The notes beneath the pieces were generated by a model. It worked only from the letters and a program-made list of their open reading frames with translations, was not told the DNA's origin and made no database searches. This document shows, piece after piece, positions 58,887-64,000 of a DNA stretch of 64,000 nt. The position numbers were made by a program, and so were the translations under genes. Origin of the DNA: Paraburkholderia bannensis (lineage in GTDB: Bacteria; Pseudomonadota; Gammaproteobacteria; Burkholderiales; Burkholderiaceae); NCBI RefSeq assembly GCF_014200455.1, contig NZ_JACHBW010000013.1, forward strand, positions 62,001-126,000, given 5' to 3'. Position 1 is the first letter of the stretch. Each line of letters opens with the position of its first letter.

Positions 58887-60590
58887 ATGTCCACGTCTGC
58901 CGTCGCTGTATCGAGCAAGAGTCTGCACAAGCGCTCACCTTTCTGGCCCGCGCAACTCTCGCCGAACCTGAGCATTCCCGCCACGAACCTGTTCTACAAC
59001 GCCGAAGTCTCCGCCGCGCGTTATCCCGACAAACCCTTCATCATCTTCTACGACACGCCGGTCACGTTCGCGCAGTTCAAGGACGAAGCCGAGCGCGTCG
59101 CCGGCTATCTGCAAACCGAATGCGGCGTGAAAGCGGGCGACCGCGTGCTGCTCTATATGCAGAACAGTCCGCAATGGGTAATCGCCTATTACGGCATCCT
59201 GCGCGCCAACGCTGTGGTTGTGCCCGTCAATCCGATGAATCTGGCGGACGAACTCGAACATTACGTGCAAGACAGCGGCGCGACCACGGCGTTCGTCACG
59301 CAGGAGCTTTATCCGCGCATCGCACCGCTGGTGGGAGAGGGCGCGGCAGAGGGCTTGCGTCATCTGCTGGTGGCCACCTACAGCGACTATCTGACACGCG
59401 AGCCATTTGCCACGCCGCCGGAATTCGTGAGCGCGCCGCGCCATGTGGAAGGTCCGGGCGTTGCCCATTGGGCCGACGTGCTGGCGGCGAATATCGCGCC
59501 GGGCCCGCTCACTGCCGGGCCGGACGATCTGTGCGTCATGCCTTATACCTCGGGGACGACCGGCAAGCCCAAGGGCTGCATGCATACGCATCGCAGCGTG
59601 ATGTGCACGGCGGTAGGCGGCTGCAACTGGTTTGGCAGTAATCAGGACGCCGTACAGTTGTCGGTGTTGCCGCTGTTCCATGTGACGGGCATGCAGGGCG
59701 GCATGAACAGCCCGCTCTATAACGGCTCGACGGTGGTGATCCTGCCGCGCTGGGACCGCGACGTCGCGGCGCGCGCGATCGAGCACTACCGCATCAACGG
59801 CTGGCAGGCGATCTCGACGATGGTGGTCGATTTCATTTCGAATCCGCGCATCGGCGAATATGATCTGTCGAGCCTTGCGTGGATGCGCGGCGGCGGTGCG
59901 ACGATGCCCGACGCCGTCGTCAGGAAGCTGCGCGAGCTCACGGGCCTCGAATTCGTGGAGGGCTATGGGATGTCGGAGACCATGGCCGCCACGCATATCA
60001 ATCCGCCGCAAAATCCGAAGCCGCAGTGCCTGGGCATTCCGGTATTCGACGTCGATGCGCGCATCGTCGATCCGATTACGCTGGAAGAAGTGGCCGAAGG
60101 CGAGGCGGGCGAACTCATCATGAGCGCGCCGCAGGTGATGCAGGGTTATTGGGGCAATGCCAAGGCCACGAACGAAGCCTTCATCGAGCGTGACGGCAAG
60201 CGTTTCCTGCGTACCGGCGACCTGGTGCGGCGCGATGCCGACGGCTATTACTTCATGACCGACCGCCTCAAACGCATGATCAACGCGTCGGGCTACAAGG
60301 TCTGGCCCGCCGAGGTCGAGGCGCTCATGTATCGCCACCCGTCGATCAAGGAAGTCTGCGTGATCGGCGCGCAGGACGTGAAGCGCGGCGAGACCGTCAA
60401 GGCTGTGGTCGTGCTCGATCCGCAACAAATCGGCACCGTGAACGAAGACGACATCATCAAGTGGGCGCACGAAAATATGGCGGCATACAAGGCGCCGCGT
60501 ATCGTGCAGTTCATAGATACGCTGCCCAAGTCGGGTAGCGGCAAGATCCTGTGGCGCAAGCTTCAGGAGGACGAAGCCGCGGCGCGCTGA
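58887..60590 (+). CDS. AMP-binding acyl-CoA synthetase (medium/long-chain type)
   Basis: This ATP-dependent acyl-CoA ligase is 567 aa from the ATG at 58887 (MSTSAVAVSS). The in-frame ATG at 58770 adds an unlikely 39 residues. The P-loop is YTSGTTGKPKGCMHTH, with EGYGMSETMA (A5), FLRTGDLVRRD (A7), DRLKRMINASGYKVWPAEVE and the catalytic Lys in SGSGKILWRKLQ. It is only moderately similar to the FadD at 52621-54414 and so is not a recent duplicate. It is probably co-expressed with the SDR. Confidence 0.88.
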   Translation: MSTSAVAVSSKSLHKRSPFWPAQLSPNLSIPATNLFYNAEVSAARYPDKPFIIFYDTPVTFAQFKDEAERVAGYLQTECGVKAGDRVLLYMQNSPQWVIAYYGILRANAVVVPVNPMNLADELEHYVQDSGATTAFVTQELYPRIAPLVGEGAAEGLRHLLVATYSDYLTREPFATPPEFVSAPRHVEGPGVAHWADVLAANIAPGPLTAGPDDLCVMPYTSGTTGKPKGCMHTHRSVMCTAVGGCNWFGSNQDAVQLSVLPLFHVTGMQGGMNSPLYNGSTVVILPRWDRDVAARAIEHYRINGWQAISTMVVDFISNPRIGEYDLSSLAWMRGGGATMPDAVVRKLRELTGLEFVEGYGMSETMAATHINPPQNPKPQCLGIPVFDVDARIVDPITLEEVAEGEAGELIMSAPQVMQGYWGNAKATNEAFIERDGKRFLRTGDLVRRDADGYYFMTDRLKRMINASGYKVWPAEVEALMYRHPSIKEVCVIGAQDVKRGETVKAVVVLDPQQIGTVNEDDIIKWAHENMAAYKAPRIVQFIDTLPKSGSGKILWRKLQEDEAAAR

Positions 60591-60692
60591 GTCGTGCGGT
60601 GATAACGGCGGCCTCGTTCGCGCGAGCGCCGCCGTTCAAGACGCTTGTAAGACGCTTGTCGTCTGCATCAGGTTTGAATCCCCCTGCGCGCG

Positions 60693-61079
60693 TCAGGCGC
60701 CGGCAAGCGCCGGCAGGCCCGGCTCGCTCCAGTCCCATCCGCCGCGTGGTTCCTGTTGCTGCGCCATCTGCCTGGCCGCCGTGTGCTGCGTGGCTGGCGC
60801 GGGCGCCCAGACGCCCGGAGCCTGCGCGTTCTTGCGCCCGAGTATCGCCTCGCACAGAAAGTCGATGCTATAGGCCTTCAGCAAATGCGCGTGGTGCGTC
60901 TCGATGTAGGCGGCCAGCCGCGCCGCTTCGCCTTCGATCGACGCCAAAGCGTGCAGCGTCGCCTTGTCCCAACGAAACCGCAGGCCAAGTTCGGCGAAAG
61001 CCGAGTTGAATGCGCACAACTGCGCGTGTGTATGCGGCTCGTGTTCGTTGGAGTGGGGGATGGCGCTCGGCTGGCTCAT
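60693..61079 (-). CDS. Conserved hypothetical protein
   Basis: The 128-aa soluble protein starts at the ATG at 61079 with AGGAG at good spacing. The first 85 residues look helical and folded (LCAFNSAFAELGLRFRWDKA, AYIETHHAHLLKAYSIDFLC). The tail is Ala/Pro/Gln-rich and disordered, ending GWDWSEPGLPALAGA. I do not recognise a named domain. It is divergent from the GntR gene across a 237-bp spacer containing a perfect palindrome, so both may be controlled there. Confidence 0.7.
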   Translation of the reverse strand: MSQPSAIPHSNEHEPHTHAQLCAFNSAFAELGLRFRWDKATLHALASIEGEAARLAAYIETHHAHLLKAYSIDFLCEAILGRKNAQAPGVWAPAPATQHTAARQMAQQQEPRGGWDWSEPGLPALAGA

Positions 61080-61162
61080 GACGTTTCTCCTGGTGCTGAT
61101 GAAGAGTGGCGTGAACCCAGCGTAGAAGTCCGCATGAATAAACGATAGTTAAAGTTTTTTTC

Positions 61163-61182
61163 GATATTCATAAATGAATATC
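61163..61182. promoter_or_regulatory. Perfect 9-bp inverted repeat, candidate operator
   Basis: GATATTCAT (61163-61171) and ATGAATATC (61174-61182) are perfect inverted repeats with a 2-bp centre. They lie in the divergent spacer between the hypothetical gene at 61079 and the GntR gene at 61317. The sequence differs from the GntR/oxc element at 61245, so it may serve another regulator. Confidence 0.55.
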
Positions 61183-61244
61183 TATGTGACATCGACGGCG
61201 TACGCGGCCTGCGTGTAAACCCCGCTTTGTGCCGGAATGGTTGC

Positions 61245-61265
61245 TGATATATCGTATTCCACATA
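61245..61265 (+). promoter_or_regulatory. GntR/oxc shared operator, copy 1
   Basis: TGATATATCGTATTCC-ACATA lies 52 bp before the GntR gene. It matches the reverse complement of the element at 62204-62224 in 17 of 21 positions, with TGATATA and TATTCCACA identical. It probably mediates autoregulation. Confidence 0.6.
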
Positions 61266-61316
61266 TCGCATTCGCCAGCCGCGCCGGCTAAACCGCACGT
61301 TGGAGATCCGTCACCG

Positions 61317-62036
61317 ATGTCCGCCGAAACCCAGGACGAAGCTGGAACGTCGCCCGTGTTCCTGACGCTCGAACCTATCCACGCTACGGTTTCGCTGCGC
61401 GACCAGGCCTATGCGAAGTTGAAGCAGGCGATAGCCGAAACCGATATCTATCGCTCGCGAGACGAGATTCGCCTCGACGAGAAGGAGTTGACGGAAAAGC
61501 TGGGTGTGAGCCGTACGCCGGTACGCGAGGCGATGACCTTGCTGGAGCAGGAGGGGTTTCTGCGAACGGTGCCCAGGCGCGGCGTCTACATTCTGCGCAA
61601 GACGCGCAAGGAGATCGTCGAGATGATCTATATGTGGGCGGCGCTGGAGAGCATCGCGGCGCGTCTCGCGACCCAGCGCGCTTCCGATGAAGATATTGCA
61701 CGGTTACGCCGCATGTTCGCGGACTTTGGCGAGCACGCGCCCGCCGAGCACATTGAAGAGTATTCCGAAGCAAACATCACCTTCCATCAGGCGCTGGTGG
61801 AATTGTCGCAGTCGCCGATCATCGTCGACACCATCAAGAACATTTTCATGCATGTGCGCGCGATTCGCCGGATGACCATTGCGCAAAGCGATCGCGCGGA
61901 GCGATCGATCGTGGATCACATGTGCATTATCGAGGCGCTCGAAGCGCGTGACACGGAACGCGTCGAACGACTCGTGCGGCAGCATTCGATCGACCTTGCG
62001 CTATTCGTGGAGACGCATTGCGATTTTCTCGATTGA
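61317..62036 (+). CDS. GntR-family (FCD domain) transcriptional regulator
   Basis: The 239-aa regulator has an N-terminal winged helix (about residues 28-95, ELTEKLGVSRTPVREAMTLL) and a C-terminal FCD ligand-binding domain (about 105-230). The FCD metal or acid-binding residues are visible in ANITFHQALVELSQSP and HMCIIEALEARD. It is followed by oxc, 246 bp downstream. Shared operators before both genes suggest it senses oxalate or an oxalyl/formyl-CoA metabolite and controls the pathway. Confidence 0.88.
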   Translation: MSAETQDEAGTSPVFLTLEPIHATVSLRDQAYAKLKQAIAETDIYRSRDEIRLDEKELTEKLGVSRTPVREAMTLLEQEGFLRTVPRRGVYILRKTRKEIVEMIYMWAALESIAARLATQRASDEDIARLRRMFADFGEHAPAEHIEEYSEANITFHQALVELSQSPIIVDTIKNIFMHVRAIRRMTIAQSDRAERSIVDHMCIIEALEARDTERVERLVRQHSIDLALFVETHCDFLD

Positions 62037-62190
62037 TCGCTTCGAGCGGCTATCAGTGTCGCGCAGCATGAACACGATGCGCAGAGACGTTTTTCGTATC
62101 AAGCGCCGAGTGATTGCAGGCGATGTTGTTCGGATTCCGTATCAAGTAATCGGCCAATGGCAATACACAGGATCGGGACGGAAAAACGTC

Positions 62191-62218
62191 TTGACTAATA
62201 CAGTGTGTGGAATATTGT
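62191..62218 (+). promoter_or_regulatory. Candidate promoter of oxc
   Basis: TTGACT (62191-62196) and TATTGT (62213-62218) are 16 bp apart, with a 60-nt leader to oxc. The -10 lies inside the operator copy at 62204-62224, so a bound GntR would block RNA polymerase. Confidence 0.55.
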
Positions 62219-62224
62219 ATATCA
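62204..62224 (-). promoter_or_regulatory. GntR/oxc shared operator, copy 2
   Basis: On the minus strand TGATATACAATATTCC-ACACA, the counterpart of 61245-61265. It overlaps the -10 element of the oxc promoter, a repressor position. Confidence 0.6.
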
Positions 62225-62282
62225 CGGATCGCAGGCAAGCCACGCGGCGACCCGTATAACGCCCCGCCAAAGAGGAGACGTC

Positions 62283-64000
62283 ATGGCAGAAGCAGGCATC
62301 AACGACGCGCGCAACGATTCGGCGCAGGACGGACAGGCGACGACGGACGGCTTTCATCTCGTCATCGACGCGCTCAAGCTCAACGATATCGACACGATTT
62401 TCGGCCTGGTTGGTATTCCGATTACCGACCTCGCACGCCTCGCACAGGCAGAGGGTATGCGCTTCATCGGCTTTCGCCATGAGCAGAATGCGGGCAACGC
62501 GGCTGCCGTGGCCGGTTATATGACGAAGAAGCCCGGCATCTGCCTGACGGTTTCCGCACCGGGTTTCCTCAACGGTCTCACCGCGCTTGCGAATGCCACT
62601 ACCAACTGCTTCCCGATGATCCTCATCAGCGGTTCGAGCGAGCGTGAAATCGTCGATCTGCAGCAGGGCGACTACGAGGAAATGGATCAACTGAACGCCG
62701 CCAGGCCCTATGCAAAGGCCGCGTATCGCGTGTTGCATGCGGAGGATATTGGCATCGGCGTGGCGCGCGCGATTCGCGCCGCGCTTTCGGGCCGGCCCGG
62801 TGGTGTGTATCTCGACCTGCCGGCCAAACTGCTCGCGCAGACCATCGACGCCGCAAAGGGGCGCGATTCGCTCGTCAAGGTGGTGGATGCCGCCCCGCGA
62901 CAGATACCGGCGCCCGAGGCGGTTCAACGCGCGCTCGATGTGATAAGGAATGCGAAGCGGCCGTTGATTCTGCTCGGCAAGGGCGCAGCCTATGCACAGG
63001 CCGACGCGCAGATTCGCGAACTGGTCGAAAAGAGCGGCATTCCGTACCTGCCGATGTCGATGGCCAAAGGCCTGTTGCCGGATACGCACGCGCAATCGGC
63101 TTCGGCGGCGCGTTCGTACGTGCTGGCGGAGGCGGACGCGGTCGTATTGATCGGCGCGCGTCTGAACTGGCTGCTCGCGCATGGGAAGGGCAAGACCTGG
63201 GGCGCGCCCACGCCCAAACGCTTCGTGCAGATCGATATCGCACCCACGGAAATCGACAGCAATGTGGCGATCGAAGCTCCGCTGATCGGCGATATCGGCT
63301 CCTGTGTGGAAGCGCTGGTCGCGGCCATCGGTAGCGGCTTCCCGCAGCCGTCTGCCGCATGGCTCGATGCGATCGCGCAGCGCAAGAACGCGAACCTCGC
63401 GAAGATGGCGGCGACGCTCGACCGGAATCCGTCGCCCATGAACTTCCACAGTGCACTGCGTGCGATTCGCGATGTGCTCAAGACGCGTCCGGACATCAAC
63501 GTGGTGAACGAAGGCGCGAATACGCTCGATTACGCCCGCAGCATCATCGACATGGCCCAGCCGCGCAAGCGCTTCGATTCCGGGACGTGGGGAATCATGG
63601 GCATCGGCATGGGCTTCGCGATCGGCGCGGCGGTGACGAGCGGCACGCAGGTGGTGGCGATCGAAGGCGATAGCGCGTTTGGCTTCAGCGGTATGGAGCT
63701 GGAAACCATCTGCCGCTACAACTTGCCGGTCTGCACGATCGTCTTCAACAACAACGGCGTTTATCGCGGCACGGACGTGAATCCGGGCGGCGGCGCCGAT
63801 GTCGCGCCCACCGTGTTCGTGAAGGGCGCGCGCTACGACAGGATGATCGAGGCCTTCGGCGGCGTGGGTCATCACGCAACCACACCCGAAGAATTGACGC
63901 AGGCGTTGCTCGAAGCCATCGCTTGCGGCAAGCCCACGCTCATCAATGCGGTGATCGACGAGACCGCTGGCACGGAAAGCGGGCGTCTCACGAATCTGAA
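62283..64000 (+). CDS. oxc: Oxalyl-CoA decarboxylase (3' end cut by window)
   Basis: This thiamine-diphosphate enzyme converts oxalyl-CoA to formyl-CoA and CO2 in oxalate degradation, working with formyl-CoA transferase (Frc). The frame is open from the ATG at 62283 (MAEAGINDARN, AGAGGAG upstream) to the right edge: 572 codons, close to the family's roughly 565-580. The TPP-activating Glu lies in GFRHEQNAGNAAAVAGYM, then TVSAPGFLNGLTALANA, GTWGIMGIGMGFAIGAA and the TPP/Mg motif GDSAFGFSGME with NNNGVYRG. The end, ETAGTESGRLTNL, matches the family C-terminus, so only about 10 residues are missing. An frc gene is expected just outside. Confidence 0.93.
   Translation, partial: MAEAGINDARNDSAQDGQATTDGFHLVIDALKLNDIDTIFGLVGIPITDLARLAQAEGMRFIGFRHEQNAGNAAAVAGYMTKKPGICLTVSAPGFLNGLTALANATTNCFPMILISGSSEREIVDLQQGDYEEMDQLNAARPYAKAAYRVLHAEDIGIGVARAIRAALSGRPGGVYLDLPAKLLAQTIDAAKGRDSLVKVVDAAPRQIPAPEAVQRALDVIRNAKRPLILLGKGAAYAQADAQIRELVEKSGIPYLPMSMAKGLLPDTHAQSASAARSYVLAEADAVVLIGARLNWLLAHGKGKTWGAPTPKRFVQIDIAPTEIDSNVAIEAPLIGDIGSCVEALVAAIGSGFPQPSAAWLDAIAQRKNANLAKMAATLDRNPSPMNFHSALRAIRDVLKTRPDINVVNEGANTLDYARSIIDMAQPRKRFDSGTWGIMGIGMGFAIGAAVTSGTQVVAIEGDSAFGFSGMELETICRYNLPVCTIVFNNNGVYRGTDVNPGGGADVAPTVFVKGARYDRMIEAFGGVGHHATTPEELTQALLEAIACGKPTLINAVIDETAGTESGRLTNL

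Noticed and set aside
52621..60590. fadD and the second AMP-ligase as a recent duplication.
   Set aside because: Their motifs differ throughout (YTGGTTGVAKG against YTSGTTGKPKG, different A5 and linker sequences); they are separate family members.

Overview
The window is about 64 kb of high-GC DNA from a Burkholderiaceae chromosome, most likely Paraburkholderia, Caballeronia or Burkholderia. The reasons are the housekeeping order scpB-rluB-rimP-nusA-infB-rbfA-truB, the typA and odhA-odhB-lpd-zapE neighbourhood, an elongated second Hfq, and Burkholderiales-type small proteins (DUF3613, DUF2968, DUF2147). I see no tRNA, rRNA, CRISPR array, prophage or complete insertion sequence. Genes lie on both strands. 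The first gene (an aminotransferase) and the last (oxc) are cut by the window edges.

Layout. 1-10970: information-processing genes (chromosome segregation, 23S pseudouridylation, the rimP-nusA-infB-rbfA-truB transcription/translation operon behind a probable attenuator leader). 11074-16336, minus strand: a MarR regulator followed by a three-part MFS drug pump (outer-membrane lipoprotein, EmrA, EmrB). 16744-25956: typA, the 2-oxoglutarate dehydrogenase genes odhA, odhB and lpd separated by strong hairpins, and zapE. 26085-27122: a solitary IS5-type OrfA behind a striking palindrome, and a DUF2147 secreted protein.

27305-47303 is the accessory core. On the minus strand, two tandem paralogous Gly/Ser/Thr-rich lipoproteins precede a ShlB/FhaC-type two-partner-secretion transporter, and no ordinary TpsA haemagglutinin is present. 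On the plus strand lies a Tad (tight adherence) pilus locus: flp pilin, prepilin peptidase, TadE, CpaB, secretin, TadZ, TadA ATPase, TadB, TadC, TadD, DUF3613, TadG, a sigma54-dependent activator and a DUF2968 protein. The divergent spacer holds a textbook -24/-12 sigma54 promoter for the lipoprotein operon and eight GTAAC/GTTAC cores in two clusters of four, one upstream of each transcription unit. I read this as one co-regulated surface-attachment system; it is the best candidate for something undescribed.

47386-52637: a small DEALEETFPASDP-type protein, Hfq2, a small lipoprotein, an ECF sigma/anti-sigma pair with a plausible own promoter, a vanillyl-alcohol-oxidase-family flavoprotein and a Tat-signal protein. 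52621-60590: two acyl-CoA synthetases, an MFS carrier, a TPR/GT9-like glycosyltransferase and an SDR dehydrogenase. 60693-64000: a small conserved hypothetical, then a GntR/FCD regulator and oxalyl-CoA decarboxylase (oxalate degradation) that share a near-identical operator in opposite orientation.
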